NCBI GenBank assembly: GCA_017608235.1
Contig: JAFCGI010000004.1
Coordinates: forward strand, 1-64,000
Length of the DNA: 64,000 nucleotides
Reading direction: 5' to 3'
Source of the DNA: Candidatus Pacearchaeota archaeon
Lineage (GTDB): Archaea; Nanobdellota; Nanobdellia; UBA10117; JAFCGI01
Both the position numbers and the translations under genes were made by a program. Positions 32,101-39,616 of this stretch are shown here, one piece after another. How positions within the stretch are numbered: position 1 is the first letter of the stretch; each line of letters opens with the position of its first letter. The notes beneath the pieces were generated by a model. That model searched no databases. It had not been told where the DNA came from and saw only the letters and a program-made list of their open reading frames with translations.

Positions 32101-33006
32101 ATTTTCAAAATCTATTGATGTAGGATCAATGCTGTATGTATTAGAAAATCCTCTTTCACTAGTGTTTGGCTCATAATAAATATCTCCCATAGATCTCAGC
32201 CCATTTATTTTTATTTCCTTAATATCTGTTTCTGATATTATAGAGATTAAAACCGAATCCTCAGTCTCAGTTATATTATATTCCTGTAAGTAGTCTTCTT
32301 TATCTAAAAGATAAACTGAATTTCCTGCTTCCAAAAATCCAGGATCCTCTGGAGTCAAGGTAAAATTATAATCTTCTCCCGGTTTTAAATTACGAATCTT
32401 TTTCCATCTTCCATTACATTCTTGAGTTCCAAAATCCCACTCAGTACACTTAAATAAGCGGTTACCTTCTGCTTTTACAGTTACTTGTGCTTCTTCAAAA
32501 TTCAAACTTGTAGGATCTATAGCATAAGACTGAACAGTTTCTATCGAAGCTTTAACTTTAGGAGTATCAAGTCCAAGATCTATTATTTCTTGTGCAGAAG
32601 AGTTTTCTATTTCTAAATTAGAAATAGTTATTTCTTTAATAGGATTGTTTTTTGGAATAATTATTACATCATAATTTCCTGCAGATACTGTTTTATTTTT
32701 ATTATCTAAGAGATCTATTGTTTCTAGTGTATTTGTTTCTAAGTCTCTCAAAATAATTCTTGCATCTATCATATTATTATTTGAATCTCTAATTCCAGGT
32801 TCTTTTACAAAAGGAACTTCTTCTGTAGGTATTAATGAAGAAAATATTGGAAACAATACTATAAGAAGCAAAACTACAAAGAACAAATTAGTGGTTCTTT
32901 TCACTAGGAGAGGTGCATTTCTTTTATTGTATTCCAAGTAAATAAATTTGAAAAGCAGCAAAAATTTTTTGAAATAACTAATATAAATAAATTTAAAGAA
33001 CATCAA
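26128..33006 (-). CDS. giant multidomain surface protein (2292 aa): WDF modules, 7 propeller-like repeats, DNRLRE-like domain, Ig-like repeats
   Basis: single long ORF, N-terminal TM anchor, repeats visible in translation; start uncertain (see findings). Confidence 0.9.
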   Translation of the reverse strand: MMFFKFIYISYFKKFLLLFKFIYLEYNKRNAPLLVKRTTNLFFVVLLLIVLFPIFSSLIPTEEVPFVKEPGIRDSNNNMIDARIILRDLETNTLETIDLLDNKNKTVSAGNYDVIIIPKNNPIKEITISNLEIENSSAQEIIDLGLDTPKVKASIETVQSYAIDPTSLNFEEAQVTVKAEGNRLFKCTEWDFGTQECNGRWKKIRNLKPGEDYNFTLTPEDPGFLEAGNSVYLLDKEDYLQEYNITETEDSVLISIISETDIKEIKINGLRSMGDIYYEPNTSERGFSNTYSIDPTSIDFENATLKINATGTKLYKCKDWDFAKQKCYGDWKLIENLTLIPGQEYNFTITPEDPGFAEGEAIDVALAPINDEQFVIAWIDKDDKDTSFKIMNTNGSVIVDTIDVDTSNNQNARVSVSMINSTHFAISWIDDPSNDVTRAIYDIQGNQILSPTDVDTNIKTNADVSVAGLGNNFVVCYANDDDDDADFKIYNNQGTETVGESRVDNNIKPQSTHANLVECSGLNSTRFVYFWFDDKSNDASYAILDDQGTILLSEQDIDTKVGNDAHVAVANIGNNMFAMVWYDSDQDDITLAIRDLDNNEILAPTDIDENAGTISRVAISAVRPNSSASEDYFVVAWYKQQELDPIYAAIYDSQGNEITAPFSAEVNPDEAYRLIDIAAHDLITGNELCPGNFIIAYTNSSNKGAFRTYNVNGTEWNGECLGPLANASLQISLMAPQEDTNFTQNQFNEFTVNISCQGSDCGLVNVTLDPLETINSTFQISANNRDAWDDGSDGSLDTCYFGDSDWQDRAGYQFSLPLPKGATIESAYLSLYSQDHWGGDDEYNVVVSVEDIANTSAFTGATSNIYNRDYWSTTIDWEIPEDGLPVNQWSNTPDISQLMQYIVDKEDWQPSNFISFAIWGVDDADGSAEHIIDYHEDPSLAPKLYISWKNTSTKGIISAIPGTLPFWTNKTSNPITINLSDAQSQLITFWVNATGEVNSTYHFFAEAELLNDTRIQDSTQEIDVTILQVIGSAITTNQTLYPQGTSVLIAGSAWGNETELNLTVLFNGSNISGFPVFVTADQNGSFNYTFELEKNQPLGLYSVLAKAELEPANNATANFNVTDNLFLTLSSNYLSPSANLVTLGESITPNANATIDLIYNGSSISGYPKNMTSDSEGIVTDTWTASSTLGNYTLNLTDITAGLNKYDILEVLAPASMNISLHNCGSSGAAPVTCDAYIVYNHSIIHEDNEDIDFTVEFGKQYDVDLNILNYTLQKLEIYNISPLPDKCNVENNLLLDYHPGDINVSVPEIFGGDIKKWYAVVPPNISFSAINISTVAQGNVLLKCTEYDFYNHVCNGSYVMWKAIQPGEDYAILLNATDPHIIEAEGIFFDGFESGSIETNNWNNTGAGSPWNISDTGPRAGKYHIRASDTGNESIIETNISTEGYENITLAFYARTHALDTGEYVAADWYNGTDWINLLQQRKVGPYTLYNFSLSADAENNPDFKIRFRCLSNRHNEYCDIDSVLLQGVFIGPEIDDLSLLGWINSTANTTYLNRTTAEQIEKFYLYANISVPHDTEIDNKILYFRTTNGSTADTCDAFGSSVGTIGNKQDQTCYEWLEARENQDSQTMSASSFAGDGIIWSYVVNTTDHQRINFQIDEHYKPVWKNYPFNATSARFSDQEGDSGKIYASNWRMQKLEGWIPDDASFYTLDFRGNQSATATKPLQVHICNSSYVSGNVMNDTNCILLDGVTKDDMSDPTKWRIIFGQDVLNSIGSLKNASVVFMQHGEANSSNYYSMTQYEMIDPKENHTLYSTNNGTTWLPTGNYTDNTNLNWLYENTSCFQFYIWANATNSIDATSSVYEQCWTTSGNDRPSKPIITNPLDGFVKRGIFTITWLPSQDPQGDIFVYNVSLLNSDGSFNQTIEANIPKGTEASIFNSSIVADGIYRLKVEVCENETAELFCNEYSIGNFTIDNTPPEITFVDPTPNNETINLSYAFINITINEQASQVILNWNGTNETMSGAGTNFYFNETNLSEGNYTFFVYAYDAAGNLGISEILWVYISLADNVNPVIHWINDTPDPVTPGFVINFTANITDDVSVDSVWIRIEGNNYSMNLASGTNTSGIWLYSGLNTSMFYAGIYNYTVYANDTSGNYADSMTSNFSISEVISLVLYNIPINFTSIYAGDTVNATSLQGWPLQVENDGNVYENITISGLDMAGQTNSSYVINVSNILWALDSNFSSSNNLAYSEQLVAGNTAKNYVEDIYFKLYSPLNIISQEYRGNVTLYAVKA

Positions 33007-33198
33007 AATTATCTTAACTATCGTTCTCTTCTGATAACTACCTCTACTTTTGCTAGCTCCAGATGGAGCTGTAGCTATTTCTTTCAGTTTCTACACCTCA
33101 TTGAAAAGCTAGATAGCACTTTTACTTGTGCTAATAATTTTGTGGTCCAATGCGCGGTTTCTAGCCAAGGTTATTATTATTATATTAGTATATAAATA

Positions 33199-33291
33199 TT
33201 TATTGTATTCAGATAGATATTGTCAAAGATTTATTGTGTTTAGATAAATATCGTCAAAGATTTATTGTGTTCAGATAGATACTATGAAAGA
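33199..33291. repeat. three 31-bp imperfect tandem repeats in intergenic region
   Basis: tttattgtattcagatagatattgtcaaaga / tttattgtgtttagataaatatcgtcaaaga / tttattgtgttcagatagatactatgaaaga. Confidence 0.95.
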
Positions 33292-33330
33292 GATAAATTT
33301 TTATAATTCTAAATTTTTTGAGCACATAAA

Positions 33331-33810
33331 ATGATACAAAAAACATTAGTGTTAATTAAACCAGATGCTGTTAAGAGAGCATTAGTAGGAGATTGCATAA
33401 AGAGATTTGAAAACGCAGGACTAAAAATTATTGGCATGAAAATGAAATGGGTAAATAAGGATTTTGCTAGAAAACATTATTCAGCACATATTGAAAAACC
33501 ATTTTTCAAGAGTCTCTCAGAATATATTACCTTAGGACCAGTAGTTGCTATAGTGTTAGAAGGTATAGAATCTATAGAACTCGTAAGAAAAATAGTAGGA
33601 CATACAGAACCCAAACAAGCACATCCTGGAACAATAAGGGGAGATTATGCACATCATACTATTGCATATACTGATAAAACTGGAAAATCCATAATGAATT
33701 TAATTCATGCTTCCGGAACTGCTGAAGAAGCAGAACAAGAAATAAAACTTTGGTTTACTAAAGAAGAAATTCATGACTACAAAAGATCAGATCATGATTT
33801 TGTACTATAA
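33331..33810 (+). CDS. ndk: nucleoside diphosphate kinase
   Basis: TLVLIKPDAVKR, GPVVAIVLEG, HPGTIRGDY. Confidence 0.97.
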   Translation: MIQKTLVLIKPDAVKRALVGDCIKRFENAGLKIIGMKMKWVNKDFARKHYSAHIEKPFFKSLSEYITLGPVVAIVLEGIESIELVRKIVGHTEPKQAHPGTIRGDYAHHTIAYTDKTGKSIMNLIHASGTAEEAEQEIKLWFTKEEIHDYKRSDHDFVL

Positions 33811-33816
33811 AATAAA

Positions 33817-34263
33817 ATGCCTGTTCTGAAAATAAAAAAAGAATCAGATTGTAAAGACTTACCTACTCCAAGCTATCAAACTTCTGGATCTGCTGGATTT
33901 GACCTTTATGCTGCCATAAATGGAGCTATAATGATAGACTCTGGAGAACACAGATTAATATCTTCTGGACTGAGAATGCAAATTCCTCCTGGCTATGAAA
34001 TACAGATCCGTCCTCGATCTGGACTTGCTAATAAATATGGACTGTCTATAGTTAACAGTCCTGGAACTATTGACTCAGATTATAGAGGTGTTATAGGAAT
34101 TATACTAATAAATCATGGTTCTCGCCCTATAGAAATCAAACGCGGAGATCGAATCGCTCAAGCAGTCTTAAAGAAAGTTGAAATCGCAAAAATAGAAGAA
34201 TCTGAATTAGATGATACTGAAAGATCTGATTCTGGATTTGGATCCACAGATAATAACCAATAA
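33817..34263 (+). CDS. dut: dUTP diphosphatase (trimeric type)
   Basis: GSAGFDLYA, RPRSGLANKYGLSIVNSPGTIDSDYRG, RGDRIAQ, C-terminal RSDSGFGST. Confidence 0.96.
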   Translation: MPVLKIKKESDCKDLPTPSYQTSGSAGFDLYAAINGAIMIDSGEHRLISSGLRMQIPPGYEIQIRPRSGLANKYGLSIVNSPGTIDSDYRGVIGIILINHGSRPIEIKRGDRIAQAVLKKVEIAKIEESELDDTERSDSGFGSTDNNQ

Positions 34264-34324
34264 ATAATAATGAATGGACAATAACCAATACTAATAATCA
34301 ATAGATAATAACCAATAATTAAAT

Positions 34325-34726
34325 TTAAAAATAAATTCTCCAAGCTATAATTATTCCAACTAATACAGTAACAGATGCTAACATTAATGGATACTTAACA
34401 AGCTTATGATTCCAATTTTTTTCCTTCATAAATTTTACTAAGAAGGATAAAGATGTTGTTGAAAGAAAAATTAACAACAATAAGCCCCAATACCATTCAA
34501 AGCTGGATAGGAATGAAACTGCTCCATCTTGAAGCATATTACTTACAAAAAAGAAAGCCAATGCAACACCCAAAGTCAAGATCATAAATTGATCTTCTTT
34601 TCTAAAATTATGCTTAGATCTTATGTCTACAAAATATAACATTGCCCCTACAAATAAAAAATCTATAAATGCATAATTCAGATTCGCTAAAAAAGTCATA
34701 AACTCCATATTTTTATATTTGTGCAA
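34325..34726 (-). CDS. hypothetical membrane protein
   Basis: 3-4 hydrophobic segments. Confidence 0.65.
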   Translation of the reverse strand: MHKYKNMEFMTFLANLNYAFIDFLFVGAMLYFVDIRSKHNFRKEDQFMILTLGVALAFFFVSNMLQDGAVSFLSSFEWYWGLLLLIFLSTTSLSFLVKFMKEKNWNHKLVKYPLMLASVTVLVGIIIAWRIYF

Positions 34727-34814
34727 AAGTTATTAATAAAAATATCGGAATATAAAACCTAGTTGAAATTGATAGAAGGAAGCATTTTTAAACAAAGTTT
34801 TCTAAGTCATTAGT

Positions 34815-36593
34815 ATGGTAGTCAGATCTCCAATCATAGCAGTCTTAGGCCATGTTGACCATGGTAAGACATCTGTACTTGACTTCATTAGAGGTACCGC
34901 TGTCGCTAGCAAGGAAGCTGGATTAATCACACAACATATTGGTGCTACCGAAGTTCCCCTAGACACTATAAAGAACATATGTGGAAACCTTCTTGATACT
35001 TTTAAGATTAAATTCACAATTCCTGGACTTTTATTCATAGATACTCCAGGTCATGAGGCATTTACAAATTTAAGAAAAAGGGGAGGAAGTATTGCAGATC
35101 TTGCAGTACTTGTTATCGATATAAACCAAGGTATTCAGCCACAAACTGCTGAAGCTATAAATATTCTAAAAACATTCAAAGTTCCATTTATTATTGCAGC
35201 TAATAAAATAGACATACTTAGCGGCTGGAAATCAGTATCTAAAATAGCAATACAAAATATAGAAAAACAATCACCAGAAACTAAGAAAACATTCGAAACT
35301 AAGTTCTATAATCTTTTAGCTCAACTATCTGAATATGGCTTTGATTCAGATCTTTACAATAGAATTGATGATTATAAGCAAAAGATAGCAATAATCCCAA
35401 CATCTGCTAAAACTGGAGAAGGTATTCCAGAACTCCTAGCAATGATCGCTGGGCTAACCCAAAAATTCTTAGGTAAAAGATTAGTTGCTGAACTCTCTAA
35501 AAATGCAAAAGGTACAATCCTTGAAATCAAGGAAGAAAAAGGTATGGGAACTACAGCAGATGTAATAATCTATGATGGAATCTTAAAGAAAAATGACACA
35601 ATAATTATTGGAGGAATCGATGAAGTAATAGAAACCAAAGTTCGCGCCCTATTAAAACCACTCCCGCTAGTAGAAATCAGGGAAAAAGGAGCAAAGTTCG
35701 AAAAAATAAATGAAGTGGCAGCTGCTACAGGAGTTAAAATCCTAGCTCCAGAATTAGATAGGACTATTGCTGGAAGTCCATTTAGATCTGCTAGAAACTC
35801 TAAAGAAATCAAAGAAGCAAAATCTCAAATCCTTGAAGAAATAGAAGAAGTTCTTATAGAAACCGAAGAAGAAGGCATAATAGTTAAAGCAGACACTCTA
35901 GGATCTTTAGAGGCTATTTCTAATTTATTCAAGGAAAAAGGCATCAAAATAAAATCTGCAAACATTGGTGACATAAATAAAAAAGACATCTCTGAAGCTA
36001 TAAGCAGTATGGCTAAAGACCAATTATATGGTTTTGTTCTTGGATTTAATGTTAATATAAATGAAGATATATCCAAGATAGCTAAAGATTCTAATGTTAA
36101 CGTAATCATAGATCAAGTTATCTATAAACTCATAGAAAAATATGAAGAAGCTCTTGAAAACAAGAAGAAAGAACTCGAGCTAAAAAGTCTAGAAGGCTTA
36201 GTCTGGCCTGCTAAAATAAGAATTATTCCCGGATATGTTTTTAGACAGAGCAATCCAGCTATTTTTGGCGTAGAAGTTCTCTCTGGAAAACTAACTCCTA
36301 AAGTAGAAATCATGAATTCTGAAGGAAAAAATATTGGAGAAATCAAAACTATTGAAGACTCTGGTGAAAAACTACAAGAACTAACTTCAGGACATCAAGC
36401 AGCAATCTCAGTTCCTGGTTTAACTCTTGGCAGACAAGCAAAAGAAGGTGATATTATTTATGTTGATATGCCAGAAGATAGCTTCAAACTAATGAAAACC
36501 ACAGCCAAGAAATTTTTAAGCAAGTCTGATATTGAACTCTTAAAAGAAATTGCAGAAATTAAACGTAAAGATAATGAAATTTGGGGACTTTAA
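34815..36593 (+). CDS. infB: translation initiation factor aIF5B
   Basis: GHVDHGKTSVLDFIRGT, DTPGHEAF, NKID. Confidence 0.98.
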   Translation: MVVRSPIIAVLGHVDHGKTSVLDFIRGTAVASKEAGLITQHIGATEVPLDTIKNICGNLLDTFKIKFTIPGLLFIDTPGHEAFTNLRKRGGSIADLAVLVIDINQGIQPQTAEAINILKTFKVPFIIAANKIDILSGWKSVSKIAIQNIEKQSPETKKTFETKFYNLLAQLSEYGFDSDLYNRIDDYKQKIAIIPTSAKTGEGIPELLAMIAGLTQKFLGKRLVAELSKNAKGTILEIKEEKGMGTTADVIIYDGILKKNDTIIIGGIDEVIETKVRALLKPLPLVEIREKGAKFEKINEVAAATGVKILAPELDRTIAGSPFRSARNSKEIKEAKSQILEEIEEVLIETEEEGIIVKADTLGSLEAISNLFKEKGIKIKSANIGDINKKDISEAISSMAKDQLYGFVLGFNVNINEDISKIAKDSNVNVIIDQVIYKLIEKYEEALENKKKELELKSLEGLVWPAKIRIIPGYVFRQSNPAIFGVEVLSGKLTPKVEIMNSEGKNIGEIKTIEDSGEKLQELTSGHQAAISVPGLTLGRQAKEGDIIYVDMPEDSFKLMKTTAKKFLSKSDIELLKEIAEIKRKDNEIWGL

Positions 36594-36646
36594 AGTTCAT
36601 CAGAAAACTTTTCTAAATCTTCTCAAATCCTAAATCTTCTCAAAAA

Positions 36647-37291
36647 TCATTCTTCCTCAAATACACTAAATGCACTATCTATATCACCTAAAGCACTTAA
36701 TTCATTTTCAAATATAGCATCTAAATGACTATCAAACATTCCCTTAGTTTTATATGGAGGCTCTAAAAACATAATTTCTTCATCAACGCTTAAATCTCTA
36801 GAATTAAGAACTATATGATAATGATCCAAATCTCGATAATCCATATCTTGACCATACATTTTTTTTCCCATTTTCAGTTCATCTTTCTCACGCTTTTTAA
36901 GAATTTTTTTAACTTGTTTAGGAGATTTGCTAGGATATTTATTTATCTTTATGGCTCTTCTAACTCTAGTATTTAAATCTGCATGCACAAAAATACGCAA
37001 AACATCATCAAGGTCAAAGCAACAATTAGCATATCTCATGTCTATAACAGCATAACCTTTTGCAGCTATACCTCTAGCTTTAAAATCCATATCTCTATTT
37101 TCCTTTAAACTAGTATTTTTCCAATAATTCTCAAAAGAAATCTCTTTATTAGGATACTTCTTTTTCCACTCACTTCTCCATAATTCCCCTATAGAATAAA
37201 CTGGCCAATTATGAATTTCTCCCACTTTCCTAGCTAGAGTAGATTTTCCAGATCCAGGGCAACCTGATATTACTACAGCTGTATATTTCAT
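36647..37291 (-). CDS. cytidylate kinase-like P-loop kinase
   Basis: ISGCPGSGKSTLARKVGEIHNWPVYSIGELWR. Confidence 0.8.
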   Translation of the reverse strand: MKYTAVVISGCPGSGKSTLARKVGEIHNWPVYSIGELWRSEWKKKYPNKEISFENYWKNTSLKENRDMDFKARGIAAKGYAVIDMRYANCCFDLDDVLRIFVHADLNTRVRRAIKINKYPSKSPKQVKKILKKREKDELKMGKKMYGQDMDYRDLDHYHIVLNSRDLSVDEEIMFLEPPYKTKGMFDSHLDAIFENELSALGDIDSAFSVFEEE

Positions 37292-37379
37292 TTTAGCTAA
37301 AAGATATGTAAAATTTAAAAAACTTCACATAATCAATTATCGTTACCTTTAAAAACCCAAATCTTAATGAAAAAGTAAT

Positions 37380-37889
37380 ATGGTTGAATTCAAATTAGCA
37401 ATCGGAGATCCTAAAGAAAAAAAAACCTGGAAATTAGAAGTTAAAGAAGACGATGCAGAAAAATTTATTGGCCTTAAAATCGGAGATAAATTTAATGGTG
37501 AACTAATCAATATAACAGGTTATGAATTAGAAATCACTGGTGGCAGCAATAAAGCTGGATTTCCAATGAGATCAGACATAGAAGGCCAAGGAAGAAGAAA
37601 AATACTGGCCACAAAAGGTCTTGGATTTAATGCTAAAAGAAAAGGCCAAAGAAAGAGAAAATCAATTATGGGAAACACTATTTCTCAAGAAACTTCACAA
37701 ATAAATTGTAAAGTAATCAAATATGGTTCAGAACCATTATCAAAATCATTAGCTCCAGCTCCTGAAGCCCCAACAGAAGGTGCTGAAAATGAAGCTCCAA
37801 AAGAAGCCCCTAAAGAACCCGTCAAAGAAGAAAAACCTGCTGAAGAGTCAAAGAAAGAAGAAAAGCCAGCAGAAGAAAAGAAAGAGTAA
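37380..37889 (+). CDS. rps6e: 30S ribosomal protein S6e with Lys/Glu/Pro-rich C-terminal extension
   Basis: GSNKAGFPMRSDIEGQGRRKILATKGLGF. Confidence 0.95.
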   Translation: MVEFKLAIGDPKEKKTWKLEVKEDDAEKFIGLKIGDKFNGELINITGYELEITGGSNKAGFPMRSDIEGQGRRKILATKGLGFNAKRKGQRKRKSIMGNTISQETSQINCKVIKYGSEPLSKSLAPAPEAPTEGAENEAPKEAPKEPVKEEKPAEESKKEEKPAEEKKE

Positions 37890-37921
37890 ACTTTTAAAGG
37901 CCTCTTTATTAAAAATTCTTA

Positions 37922-39142
37922 ATGACTAAAGACAAATTACTTCCAGAAGTAAACATAGGCCTTATTGGTCATGTTGACCATGGTAAAACAACCCTAACTG
38001 CAGCTCTATCTGGAAAATGGACTGATACCCATTCTGAAGAACTTAAGAGAGGTATCACAATTAAATTAGGTTATGCAGATGCAATTATTAAAAAATGTTC
38101 AAAATGCAATAAATACGTCTTAGAAGAAAAATGCAGTTGTGGTGGAAAAGCAGAAGCTATTAGAAAAATTTCTTTTGTAGATGCTCCCGGACATGAAACT
38201 TTAATGGCAGTTATGATTTCTGGAGCAGCAATCATGGATTATGCAATGCTATTAGTGGCAGCAAATGAAGCCTGTCCCCAACCTCAAACTCAGGAACATT
38301 TAATGGCTCTAAAAATAATGGGTATTAAAAATATAATAATTATCCAAAATAAAATTGATCTTGTAACAAAAGAACAAGCTAAAAAAAATCATGACCAAAT
38401 AAAAGCATTTATTAAAAGATCACTTGGAATAGAGGTTCCAATCATTCCAATCTCAGCTCAAAAAAGAGCTAACTTAGATATATTAATTGAAGCAATACAA
38501 GAATTATTTACAACTCCAAAAAGAGATACTTCTAAAGATCCAGAATTTATAGTTGCTAGAAGTTTTGATATAAACAAACCAGGAACAGATTATGAAAAAT
38601 TAATTGGTGGAGTTATTGGTGGTGCAATAACACAAGGAATATTCAAAACAGGACAAGAAATAGCAATAAAACCAGGTTTGAGAATAGAAAAAAAAACTGG
38701 AATAGAATGGAGACCAATCACTACTAAAATAGACAGTATTGTCGTAGGTAATACCCAAGTCAAAGAAAAAGGTTCTGGAGGATCTATAGCAATCTCAACT
38801 AAACTAGATCCATATATAACAAAATCTGATTCTCTTGTAGGAAACACTGCAGGCCTTCCTGGAAGACTTCCAGAAACTAAAGAAAATCTAGAACTGCAAA
38901 CTCATTTATTTAATCATGTTATTGGTGTTAAAGAAAATATTGATATTGATCCAATAAAGATGCAGGAACCATTAATGATATCTATAGCTACAGCAACAAC
39001 ACTTGGAATAGTAACTCAAATTGGAGATAAAATAAAATTGCAGCTTAAACGCCCTGTTTGTGTAAGATCTGGATCAAAAGCTGCTATCTCAAGACAGATC
39101 TCTAATAGATGGCATTTAATTGGCTATGGAGAGGTAGTTTAA
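37922..39142 (+). CDS. eif2g: translation initiation factor aIF2 subunit gamma
   Basis: NIGLIGHVDHGKTTLTAALSG, Cx2C-type zinc knuckle, ARSFDINKPG. Confidence 0.98.
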   Translation: MTKDKLLPEVNIGLIGHVDHGKTTLTAALSGKWTDTHSEELKRGITIKLGYADAIIKKCSKCNKYVLEEKCSCGGKAEAIRKISFVDAPGHETLMAVMISGAAIMDYAMLLVAANEACPQPQTQEHLMALKIMGIKNIIIIQNKIDLVTKEQAKKNHDQIKAFIKRSLGIEVPIIPISAQKRANLDILIEAIQELFTTPKRDTSKDPEFIVARSFDINKPGTDYEKLIGGVIGGAITQGIFKTGQEIAIKPGLRIEKKTGIEWRPITTKIDSIVVGNTQVKEKGSGGSIAISTKLDPYITKSDSLVGNTAGLPGRLPETKENLELQTHLFNHVIGVKENIDIDPIKMQEPLMISIATATTLGIVTQIGDKIKLQLKRPVCVRSGSKAAISRQISNRWHLIGYGEVV

Positions 39143-39164
39143 AATAAAAATCATTAAATAAAAA

Positions 39165-39566
39165 TCATTCATTATCATAAACTTCTTTAAAATATTTGTT
39201 AACTAACTTTCTTACATTATCCCATAATTTTATCTTACTAGGTTCATAATCTCTAATATCATATCCAGGAATTAGAGAAAACTTAAATCCTGAAATCATT
39301 ACTCCATCATCATCTAATATTGATTCAAGATCACCAAATTCAAATGTATTTCCATTTTTTGACGTAATATTTGCTGTAATCTTAGGTGTACCATATTCTT
39401 CTTCAATATTATCTTCACCTTCATGTCTAATAATAACCTCTCTTGTTAATGTATAACGCACATCACCAGGTAAAAATTTAGCTATATAGAAGAATAATTC
39501 TTCTGTATCCTCAACACTAAGTCTATCTGGAAATTCAATATTAGATCTCGTATATGCATCATTCAT
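39165..39566 (-). CDS. hypothetical protein
   Basis: ORF track. Confidence 0.6.
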   Translation of the reverse strand: MNDAYTRSNIEFPDRLSVEDTEELFFYIAKFLPGDVRYTLTREVIIRHEGEDNIEEEYGTPKITANITSKNGNTFEFGDLESILDDDGVMISGFKFSLIPGYDIRDYEPSKIKLWDNVRKLVNKYFKEVYDNE

Positions 39567-39616
39567 TAAAAAAGCTTAACCATTAATATTTAAAAAACTT
39601 CTTACAAAACCCAAAG

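Noticed and set aside
33199-33291. CRISPR array
   Set aside because: Units are contiguous with no unique spacers; this is a plain tandem repeat. No CRISPR array or cas gene was seen in the window.
35570-36346. three minus ORFs (80, 94, 74 aa)
   Set aside because: Antisense of aIF5B.
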